Assembly (NCBI GenBank): GCA_900766585.1
Contig: CAAFVV010000019.1
Location: 1 to 58,184, forward strand
Direction of reading: 5' to 3'
Length of the DNA stretch: 58,184 bases
Source: Clostridia bacterium
GTDB taxonomy: Bacteria > Bacillota > Clostridia > Oscillospirales > Acutalibacteraceae
Shown here piece after piece: positions 52,528-58,184 of this stretch. Positions within the stretch are counted from its first letter, which is position 1, and each line of letters starts with the position of its first letter. A program made the position numbers and the translations under genes. The notes under the pieces were generated by a model, which saw only the letters and a program-made list of their open reading frames with translations, made no database searches and was not told the DNA's origin.

Positions 52528-52965
52528 ATGCTGATCACCTGTATTTGTACTGGAAACACCTGCCGCAGCCCGATGGCGGCGGCGATCCTGACCGAGCTTT
52601 GCCGCCGGCGCGGACGTGAGGATATCACGGTGACGAGTGCCGGACTGGCGGCGGACGGCAGCCCCGCGGCGGAGAACGCCGTGGCGGTGATGAGGGAATG
52701 GGGTGCGGACATTGCCGGTCATGTGTCCCGCCCGCTGACAGCGGAGCTGTTTTATGAGACCGACTGCTTCCTCGTGATGTCGCCCGCCCATCGGCAGGTG
52801 CTGCTCACGGCGGGAGCGGACGAATCCCGCGTCTTTTTGCTCGGCGGCGGGATTCCCGATCCGTTCGGCGGCCCGATCGAAGTATACCGGGCGACGCGCG
52901 ACCGGTTGGAGGAGGCGCTGACGGCGTGGCTGGATGAGCAGGAGGAATCTCATGGGGAAATTTGA
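52528..52965 (+). CDS. Low-molecular-weight protein arginine phosphatase (YwlE type)
   Basis: A 145-residue LMW-PTP-fold enzyme. The P-loop is C7-T-G-N-T11-C-R13-S; threonine at position 11 rather than Ile/Leu is the residue known to set YwlE specificity for phosphoarginine. The general-acid loop is IPDPFGG. It would reverse McsB-type arginine phosphorylation; no mcsB is in the window. ATG 52528 follows AAAAAGGAG. Its end overlaps the HAD gene by 14 bases. Confidence 0.9.
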   Translation: MLITCICTGNTCRSPMAAAILTELCRRRGREDITVTSAGLAADGSPAAENAVAVMREWGADIAGHVSRPLTAELFYETDCFLVMSPAHRQVLLTAGADESRVFLLGGGIPDPFGGPIEVYRATRDRLEEALTAWLDEQEESHGEI

Positions 52966-53731
52966 CGGTTTTTTGATCTGCACCGACTGCGACGGCACGC
53001 TGATGGACAGCCATGGGCAGATTTCGGCGGAAAATGCCGCCGCCATCCGCTATTTTCAGCAGGAGGGCGGGCGCTTTACCGTGGCGACCGGCCGCGGCGC
53101 CGCTCATGTCCGGCAGTTTGCACAGCAGTTTGTTCCCAACGCGCCGCTCGTGATCTGCAACGGCTGCTTTGTCGTGGACGAAAAAAGCGGCGCGGTGCTG
53201 CAGGAATATCTGCTGGATGAGCGGGTACACCGCGTGATCGACTATGCCGTCACGCGGTTCCCGTCGCTCAAAGCGGTGCGCATTGTCTACGGGCAGGACG
53301 GCGCGTTTGACATGAAGCGGGGCGGCGAACCGGATTTTGACCGGCGGTATGACATTCCCGATCCGTGGACAAAGCTGCTGTTCGTCGCCGAACCACGGGC
53401 AACCCGCCGGATCCAGCGGCGGCTGACGGCGCTGTTCGGCGGTGAATACCGCTTTGAGCGCAGTTTCCGCTTCTGCGTGGAATGTTACCGCCCCGAGGGC
53501 GGCAAGGGCGGCGGTGTCGCCGTGCTGCGCCGCCTGTTCGGCGACGCGGTGCATACCGTCGTCGGCATCGGCGATTCGGAAAACGATATCTCCCTGTTCA
53601 AAGAGGCGGATATCGGCTATGCCGTCGGCAATGCGCTGCCCGCCGTGAAGGCGGCGGCGGATCGTGTGACGGTGACCAATGACGACAGTGCCATTGCCCG
53701 CGTGATCGCGGAGCTGGAGGGCAAGCGATGA
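52952..53731 (+). CDS. Cof-type HAD-superfamily phosphatase
   Basis: A 259-residue HAD hydrolase with a C2B-type cap. Motif I is CTDCDGTLMD (catalytic Asp pair), motif II VATGRG, motif IV GIGDSENDISLFKEAD. Such enzymes dephosphorylate sugar phosphates or FMN-like substrates; the substrate is unknown. ATG 52952 follows GGAGGA. The stop overlaps rimI by four bases. Confidence 0.9.
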   Translation: MGKFDGFLICTDCDGTLMDSHGQISAENAAAIRYFQQEGGRFTVATGRGAAHVRQFAQQFVPNAPLVICNGCFVVDEKSGAVLQEYLLDERVHRVIDYAVTRFPSLKAVRIVYGQDGAFDMKRGGEPDFDRRYDIPDPWTKLLFVAEPRATRRIQRRLTALFGGEYRFERSFRFCVECYRPEGGKGGGVAVLRRLFGDAVHTVVGIGDSENDISLFKEADIGYAVGNALPAVKAAADRVTVTNDDSAIARVIAELEGKR

Positions 53732-54171
53732 CGGTGGAGCCGATGACGGCGGCGCATATTGCCGCGCTGGCCGATATTGAACGGCTGTGCTTTTCCGAGC
53801 CGTGGTCTGCCGATGCGCTGCGGCAGGAGCTGACAAACCCCTGCGCCCGGTTTTTTTCCGCACTTTGCGACGGCGTACCGGTCGGTTATATCGGCTGTCT
53901 GGTAGCAGCGGGCGAGGGCGACATCACCAATGTGGCGGTGCACCCCGATTTCCGCCGCCGCGGTATCGCGGGACAGCTGATCGCCCGCCTGACCGAAGAA
54001 GCGCGGCGGGAGGGCGTCACACAGATCCATCTGGAGGTGCGCGCCTCCAATGCGGCGGCCATGGCGCTGTATGAGGGGCGCGGCTTTTGCCCCGTCGGAC
54101 GCCGCCCGCGGTTTTACCGCCGCCCGGTCGAGGACGCCGTGCTGTACACCCTTATCATAAAAGGAGAATAA
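53728..54171 (+). CDS. rimI: Ribosomal protein bS18 N-acetyltransferase RimI
   Basis: A 147-residue GNAT acetyltransferase with the acetyl-CoA loop RRRGIAGQL and motif NVAVHPDF, and the C-terminal RASNAAAMALYEGRGF region characteristic of RimI. It should acetylate the N-terminus of S18 and possibly other proteins. It is directly before tsaD, the common order, but tsaE and tsaB which often precede rimI are not here. Confidence 0.92.
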   Translation: MTVEPMTAAHIAALADIERLCFSEPWSADALRQELTNPCARFFSALCDGVPVGYIGCLVAAGEGDITNVAVHPDFRRRGIAGQLIARLTEEARREGVTQIHLEVRASNAAAMALYEGRGFCPVGRRPRFYRRPVEDAVLYTLIIKGE

Positions 54172-54176
54172 CAGGT

Positions 54177-55187
54177 ATGCTGATCTTGGGAATCGAATCC
54201 TCCTGTGACGAAACGGCAGCCGCCGTCGTGGAGGACGGCAGAAAAAAGCTGTCTGACGTGGTGGCTTCACAGGTGGAGGAACATAAGCTGTACGGCGGCG
54301 TCGTGCCGGAGATCGCCTCCCGCCGCCATGCCGAGGCGATCTCCGGCGTGGTGCGCCATGCGCTGGACGAAGCGGACGTATCGCTCGAGCAGATCGGCGC
54401 CGTGGCGGTGACACATGCGCCCGGGCTGATCGGCGCGCTGCTGGTCGGGGTGAATTTTGCCAAGGGGCTGGCGTTTTCGACCGGTCTGCCGCTTGTGCCG
54501 ACGCACCACCTGCGCTCACATATTGCCGCCAATTATCTGGCGCACCCCGATTTAAAGCCGCCGTTTCTCTGCCTTGTGGTGTCGGGCGGCCACACCCACC
54601 TCGTGCGGGTGGAGGACTACACCCGCTTCACGCTGATCGGCAGAACGCGGGACGATGCGGCGGGCGAATGTTTTGACAAGGCGGCGCGCGCCATGGGACT
54701 GCCCTACCCGGGCGGTATCCATCTCGACCGGCTTGCCGGGGACGGCGATCCGGCGGCGTTTGCGTTTCCGCGCCCCCATGTGGAGGGCAGTGAGTGGGAT
54801 TTCAGCTTTTCCGGGCTCAAAACCGCTGTGATCAACCGTCTGCATCAGGCGGAGCAAAAGGGCGAGACCCTGCCGCTGCCCGATCTGGCGGCATCGTTTC
54901 AATATACAGTGGCGGATATTCTGTGTGACCATACCCTGCGCGCCGCACAGGCGACCGGCAGTGATACGGTCGTACTCGCGGGCGGTGTCTCCGCCAATTC
55001 CGGGCTGCGCGCACTGATGGAGGAGCGCTGCAAAAAGCTGGGTCTCGCGCTGTATATGCCGCCGCTGTCCCTCTGCGGGGATAACGGCGCGATGGTTGCG
55101 GCGCAGGGCTATTACGAATACCAATCCGGCAATATCGCCGGGCTGGAATTGAATGCCGCGCCGACACTGCCAATCGAATACCGCTGA
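54177..55187 (+). CDS. tsaD: tRNA N6-adenosine threonylcarbamoyltransferase TsaD
   Basis: A 336-residue ASKHA-fold enzyme that transfers threonylcarbamoyl to A37 of ANN-decoding tRNAs. Start MLILGIESSCDET is the family hallmark; metal-binding H111-x3-H115 (HHLRSH) and VVSGGHTHL, GECFDKAARAMGL, FSFSGLKTAV and AGGVSAN are present. ATG 54177 follows AAAAGGAG. It needs TsaB and TsaE for activity; both must be encoded elsewhere. Confidence 0.97.
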   Translation: MLILGIESSCDETAAAVVEDGRKKLSDVVASQVEEHKLYGGVVPEIASRRHAEAISGVVRHALDEADVSLEQIGAVAVTHAPGLIGALLVGVNFAKGLAFSTGLPLVPTHHLRSHIAANYLAHPDLKPPFLCLVVSGGHTHLVRVEDYTRFTLIGRTRDDAAGECFDKAARAMGLPYPGGIHLDRLAGDGDPAAFAFPRPHVEGSEWDFSFSGLKTAVINRLHQAEQKGETLPLPDLAASFQYTVADILCDHTLRAAQATGSDTVVLAGGVSANSGLRALMEERCKKLGLALYMPPLSLCGDNGAMVAAQGYYEYQSGNIAGLELNAAPTLPIEYR

Positions 55188-55189
55188 AT

Positions 55190-55239
55190 AGAAAAAGTAA
55201 ATCGCCGCCCGCGAGCTGACTTGACTCGCGGGCGGCGAT
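55190..55239. terminator. Bidirectional terminator between tsaD and the uracil permease
   Basis: A perfect 15-bp stem (55201-55215 with 55225-55239) with a nine-base loop. On the minus strand a T-rich tract (TTTACTTTTTC) follows, so it serves the permease; on the plus strand the tail ATGTTTATG is weak. Confidence 0.88.
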
Positions 55240-55271
55240 ATGTTTATGGGGAGAATGATCCGACGCGCAGA

Positions 55272-56669
55272 TCAGGCGTCTTTTTCTTCGGTCTCTGCCG
55301 TGTCCTTTTCGCCGGACAGGATGACATTGAGCAGGATGCCGAGAATCAGCGCCGTGGCGATAGAGGTGATCGTGATGGTCAGGTTTTCGCCGCCGAAGGT
55401 CAGCGACAGACCGCCGATACCGGCAATCAGGATAGCGGAGGTCACGAACAGGTTGCGGTTCTTGTTGAGATCCACTTTCTGCACCATCTTGAGACCGGAT
55501 ACCGCAATGAAGCCGTACAGCGCCATGCATACGCCGCCCATGACGCAGGAGGGAATGGAGTTGACAAAAGCCACGAAAGGTGTAAGGAAAGAGATCAGAA
55601 TCGCGCCGACGGCGGCCGCAATGATGGTGTAGATGGAGGCGTTGTGGGTGATGGCTACGCAGGCGACCGATTCGCCGTAGGTCGTGTTGGGGCAGCCGCC
55701 GAAGAAAGCACCGACCATCGAGCCGACACCGTCGCCCAGCAGTGTGCGGGACAGACCCGGATCCTCGAGCAGATCGGTCTCAATGATGGAGGAGATGTTT
55801 TTGTGATCTGCCACGTGCTCGGCGAATACCACGAAGGCGACCGGCAGATAGGCGGCGGCGATCGTACCGACATAGGCGCCGCTTAACTCACCGAAAGCGC
55901 CGAACGCGGTCAGGAAGGTGAATTTCGGGAGACCGAGGAAGGTTGAGAGCGAGACGACGCCGTCCGGCGCCAGTGCGGTGAAGTAGTCGAAGTTGATGAT
56001 CTTCAGCGCGTCGATACCGGCGGCGTTGCCGATGACCGTGAACACTGCGGCGAGCGCATAGCCTGCCAGAATACCGATCACAAAGGGGATCAGGCGCGCC
56101 ATTTTCTTGCCGTAGGTCGAGCAGAGCGTGACCACGATCAGCGTCACAACTCCGATCAGGATGCACAGCAGCGGGTTCGCCACCGACACGTTATCTACCT
56201 TGACGCCGCCGTTTTGCAGATCGCTGACGGCGTTGCCTGCCAGGGAAAGACCGATGATGGCGACCGTCGGACCGATGACCACGGGCGGCATCAGGCGGTT
56301 CAGCCAGCCCACGCCCGCGAATTTTACCGCGATAGCGATGCCGACATAGACAAGACCGGCAAACACGGCGCCGATGATGAGACCGAGATAGCCGAGCTGA
56401 ACCGACACGCCGCCGGCAAACGCCGCAGCCATCGAACCGAGGAAGGCGAAGGAGGAGCCGAGAAACACGGGACTTTTGGCTTTCGTGAACAGGACATAGA
56501 CGAGGGTGCCGGCACCGGCGCCGAACAGAGCGGCGGAGGGCTGCATGCCGTTTCCGGTGATGACCGGAACCACCAGTGTGGCAGCCATGATGGCGAGAAG
56601 CTGTTGAATGGCAAATATGATGAGTTGTCCGAATTTGGGCCTGTCCTTGACCCCGAAGATCATTTTCAT
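55272..56669 (-). CDS. uraA: Uracil permease (NCS2 family)
   Basis: A 465-residue permease with about 14 membrane helices. VVPVITGNG near the N-terminus, the PVFLGSSFAFLGSM helix and the mid-protein FAEHVADHKNISSI / GDGVGSMVGAFFGGCPNTTYGES substrate-site pattern match UraA/PyrP. It imports uracil with protons. The gene follows pyrR by 52 bases with no second attenuator, so it should be controlled by the pyrR leader. SD GGGAGGAAG. Confidence 0.95.
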   Translation of the reverse strand: MKMIFGVKDRPKFGQLIIFAIQQLLAIMAATLVVPVITGNGMQPSAALFGAGAGTLVYVLFTKAKSPVFLGSSFAFLGSMAAAFAGGVSVQLGYLGLIIGAVFAGLVYVGIAIAVKFAGVGWLNRLMPPVVIGPTVAIIGLSLAGNAVSDLQNGGVKVDNVSVANPLLCILIGVVTLIVVTLCSTYGKKMARLIPFVIGILAGYALAAVFTVIGNAAGIDALKIINFDYFTALAPDGVVSLSTFLGLPKFTFLTAFGAFGELSGAYVGTIAAAYLPVAFVVFAEHVADHKNISSIIETDLLEDPGLSRTLLGDGVGSMVGAFFGGCPNTTYGESVACVAITHNASIYTIIAAAVGAILISFLTPFVAFVNSIPSCVMGGVCMALYGFIAVSGLKMVQKVDLNKNRNLFVTSAILIAGIGGLSLTFGGENLTITITSIATALILGILLNVILSGEKDTAETEEKDA

Positions 56670-56721
56670 GCGACTTCCTCCCGTTTTTGATGAAAGATTC
56701 TATGGATGAAGGCGAGACGCC

Positions 56722-57273
56722 TCATTCCCCTGTTTCCTTGGCATAAAGCCAGACGCCGGTCTCGCTGTCGATCGGAGGGATCCGGACGGCGACAGTCTCG
56801 GAAAGCGAGGTGGGGATGCTCTTTCCCACGTAGTCGGCGCGGATCGGCAGCTCCCTGTGACCGCGGTCAATCAGAATGGCAAGCTGGATAGCGTGCGGCC
56901 GCCCCAGAGAAAACACCGCCTCAATTGCCGCACGAACCGTGCGTCCGGTGTACAGCACGTCGTCGACCAACACAACGGTTTTGCCGACCACGTCAAAGGG
57001 CAGATGAGCGGGGGCGACGACCGGGGAATCCTGTAGCTTTGTCAGATCGTCGCGGTAGAATCGGATGTCCAGCTCGCCGCAGGGCACGGTAACGCCCTCT
57101 ATCCGCTCAATGTGCTGCTGCAGCAGACGAGCCATCGGTTCGCCGCGGCGGCGGATACCCACAAGGCACACATTCTCCACACCTTTGTTCTTTTCGGTGA
57201 TCTCATGCGCCATGCGCACCATCGTGCGCCGCACGGTTCCCTCGTCCATCAATACCGCTTTCGGCTGAGACAT
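56722..57273 (-). CDS. pyrR: Bifunctional pyr operon attenuator / uracil phosphoribosyltransferase PyrR
   Basis: A 183-residue type I phosphoribosyltransferase-fold protein. The PRPP loop VLVDDVLYTGRT is at 101-112. PyrR binds a hairpin in pyr leader RNA when UMP is high and so causes termination; it also has weak UPRTase activity. ATG 57273 with GGAGG eight bases upstream is chosen; an ATG seven codons earlier lies just after the terminator. A full attenuator precedes it. pyrB and other de novo genes are not adjacent. Confidence 0.97.
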   Translation of the reverse strand: MSQPKAVLMDEGTVRRTMVRMAHEITEKNKGVENVCLVGIRRRGEPMARLLQQHIERIEGVTVPCGELDIRFYRDDLTKLQDSPVVAPAHLPFDVVGKTVVLVDDVLYTGRTVRAAIEAVFSLGRPHAIQLAILIDRGHRELPIRADYVGKSIPTSLSETVAVRIPPIDSETGVWLYAKETGE

Positions 57274-57292
57274 CAGATTCGCCTCCGACAAC

Positions 57293-57329
57293 AAAAAAGA
57301 TCCCGTCGTACCGCAAATACGACAAGATC
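57293..57329 (-). terminator. Leader terminator of the pyrR-uraA operon
   Basis: On the minus strand a 12-bp stem (57318-57329 with 57299-57310, two G-T pairs) with a loop of seven bases, followed by six T. It ends 19 bases before the pyrR start codon, so it is an attenuator terminator. Confidence 0.93.
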
Positions 57330-57374
57330 CGCAGACGGGGACACAGAAAGCCCCCGGACAAAACGTATGCAGCT

Positions 57375-57412
57375 CCTCTTGTCGGCATCACGGTACCGCT
57401 TGTTAAAGATGG
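57375..57412 (-). promoter_or_regulatory. PyrR-binding anti-antiterminator hairpin
   Basis: In the leader RNA CC-a-UCUU (57406-57412) pairs with AAGAGG (57375-57380), and an upper stem GGUA/UGCC (57384-57397) closes the six-base loop CCGUGA (57388-57393), which fits the PyrR loop consensus CNGNGA. The segment CGACAAGA (from 57377) can instead pair with UCUUGUCG of the terminator 5-prime arm, giving the antiterminator. Hence UMP-PyrR favours termination. Confidence 0.82.
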
Positions 57413-57429
57413 ATATGTTCCAAGGATAA

Positions 57430-57458
57430 ATTATACCACAGCCTTGTCTGTTTGTAAA
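57430..57458 (-). promoter_or_regulatory. Promoter of pyrR-uraA
   Basis: On the minus strand TTTACA (57453-57458), 17 bases, TATAAT (57430-57435) preceded by TGG. Predicted leader of about 150 bases. Confidence 0.85.
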
Positions 57459-57489
57459 GAGAAAAAAGCAATTTTTTGATTTTTTTGGA

Positions 57490-57522
57490 TTATTTCCTGC
57501 CCAGCACAGCGGCAGGAAATAA
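57490..57522. repeat. Perfect 12-bp inverted repeat between pyrR and yaaL
   Basis: TTATTTCCTGCC (57490-57501), nine bases, GGCAGGAAATAA (57511-57522). Neither strand has a T-run after it, so it does not look like a terminator. It is 31 bases upstream of the pyrR -35 and about 26 before the putative yaaL -35; an operator is plausible. Confidence 0.6.
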
Positions 57523-57548
57523 AAATAAAAAGAGAATACAACGCGGTA

Positions 57549-57578
57549 GTATACAAAGTTTTTGCGGGGGAATGACTA
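57549..57578 (+). promoter_or_regulatory. Possible sporulation-sigma (sigma F/G-like) promoter of yaaL
   Basis: GTATA (57549-57553), 15 bases, GGAATGACTA (57569-57578). This resembles the B. subtilis sigma F pattern GYWTA-N15-GGnnAnAnT with one mismatch. No good sigma A promoter is seen in the gap. Confidence 0.35.
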
Positions 57579-57635
57579 ATTGCGGCATACAAGGGGCAAA
57601 CTGGAAATAGAGTTGAACAAAGGAGGAGAAGAATC

Positions 57636-57923
57636 ATGAAATGGAAACGTATGCTGTTTCAGGATCCGCCGCTGCCGGAGCTTCTGGAGGACATTCGCGA
57701 GGTGCAGCGTCAGCTGGCGCTGTCCGATGCCCGATTCGATATGCAAAGCGACCGCGATCTGATCGACGCCTGTATCTATGAGCAGGAGGCACTGCGGGCG
57801 CGCTACCGGTATTTGCTCGGGCAGGTGCGGGCGCAGGGGCTGCGCGCACCGGCGCCGTATGAGGAACCCGCACTACCAAAGGCGCAGGCGGCGATTCGCC
57901 GTTTGGCTGGGGAACAGGTGTGA
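57636..57923 (+). CDS. YaaL-like (DUF2508) small protein
   Basis: A 95-residue, mostly helical, charged protein. The pattern WKRMLFQDPPLPELLEDI and DLIDACIYEQEALRARYRYLLGQVR (motifs LIDACIYE and the YLL helix) fits the DUF2508/YaaL family, which in Bacillus lies beside recR and bofA near an rRNA operon; here it also sits just before an rRNA promoter. Function unknown. SD AAAGGAGGAG. recR and bofA are not present. Confidence 0.75.
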   Translation: MKWKRMLFQDPPLPELLEDIREVQRQLALSDARFDMQSDRDLIDACIYEQEALRARYRYLLGQVRAQGLRAPAPYEEPALPKAQAAIRRLAGEQV

Positions 57924-58057
57924 CGCGTGAAGGGGCGGGATCCGAGAGGACAGGACGGATCTGATGCAAAAAGATACGGCTATATAATGGCAATATAATA
58001 AAGTATAAAAAGGGAGGGGGAGGGAATAAAAAAGAGAAAAAAGTTTGGAAAAAGGTG

Positions 58058-58086
58058 TTGACAAGGGGGATGAAGTGTGGTATACT
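58058..58086 (+). promoter_or_regulatory. rRNA operon promoter
   Basis: TTGACA (58058-58063), 17 bases, TATACT (58081-58086) preceded by TGG, with an A-rich tract upstream (about 58027-58043) that could act as an UP element. TATAAT hexamers at 57983 and 57994 lack -35 partners. The 261 bases after yaaL hold nothing else that I recognise. Confidence 0.85.
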
Positions 58087-58092
58087 AGCGAA

Positions 58093-58184
58093 GCTGTCCC
58101 GGAAAACGGACAGCGGGACCTTGAAAATTAAACAACGTAAAAGCAAGAACGAATGAACGACCCGTTGATTCGGGAATGTCCAAA
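58093..58184 (+). other. rRNA transcript leader (start of rRNA operon)
   Basis: A hairpin GCTGTCC (58093-58099) / GGACAGC (58108-58114) is followed by GACCTTGAAAATTAAACAA, a stretch very typical of pre-16S leaders in Firmicutes. The mature 16S rRNA itself is not reached before the window ends. Confidence 0.7.

Noticed and set aside
57384..57397. T-box-like GGUACCG in the pyrR leader
   Set aside because: The palindromic match is explained better by the PyrR hairpin with loop CNGNGA; there is no Stem I specifier or correctly placed antiterminator bulge, and the genes are not tRNA- or amino-acid-related.

Overview
The window is chromosomal, high-GC DNA from a low-complexity-envelope Firmicute, most like a Clostridia/Oscillospiraceae-type organism. 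Reasons: a dcw cluster of Clostridial layout (mraZ, rsmH, ftsL, PASTA-domain PBP, murE, mraY, ftsW, murG, murA, ftsQ/divIB, ftsZ), hemZ, a YwlE-type arginine phosphatase, an energy-coupling-factor module followed by truA, a flavodiiron protein, a PyrR attenuation system and strong SD sequences. MurE carries the DNPR motif, so the peptidoglycan is probably of the meso-diaminopimelate type. GTG and TTG starts are frequent. Almost everything is housekeeping; I see no prophage, insertion sequence, CRISPR array or tRNA. The assignment to a family is inference from gene content.

Layout. 1-2.5 kb (minus): pyridoxamine kinase and murC behind one promoter. 2.8-7.0 kb: a DUF3850 gene, minus-strand feoAB, and a divergent sodium:solute symporter. 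7.0-20.1 kb (plus): the dcw cluster, starting with a promoter followed by four 10-bp-phased MraZ boxes and two DnaA-box-like 9-mers, and ending in a strong terminator after ftsZ. murD, murF and ftsA are absent and murC sits outside. 20.1-24.7 kb: ruvCAB, glmM and an RlmI-like methyltransferase. 24.7-33.6 kb: ecfA1-ecfA2-ecfT-truA, a DUF5711 membrane protein, cvpA, pgsA, a Clp ATPase with a zinc finger in place of the Clp N-domain, and a cyclase-family hydrolase, largely with overlapping ends. 33.6-43.8 kb: flavodiiron protein, an MOP flippase, recJ-rel-dtd-MBL hydrolase-hemZ, and a zinc-ribbon protein.

43.8-51.1 kb (minus): a CPA2 cation/proton antiporter translationally coupled to a small P-II-like protein, class II fructose-bisphosphate aldolase, a zeta-toxin-like P-loop kinase, addB (without addA) and a SLOG-family protein. 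51.1-55.2 kb (plus): an unknown 107-residue protein, a solute-binding lipoprotein, arginine phosphatase, HAD phosphatase, rimI and tsaD. 55.2-57.4 kb (minus): pyrR-uracil permease behind a complete PyrR attenuator. 57.6-58.2 kb (plus): yaaL and then a consensus rRNA promoter and leader; the 16S gene must start just outside the window.

The most distinctive observations are the stacked MraZ/DnaA sites in the dcw leader, a ruvC whose only well-placed start codon is AUC, the P-II-like/antiporter pair, and the zinc-finger Clp ATPase. None of these amounts to a clearly new defence or mobile system, and I did not find one.
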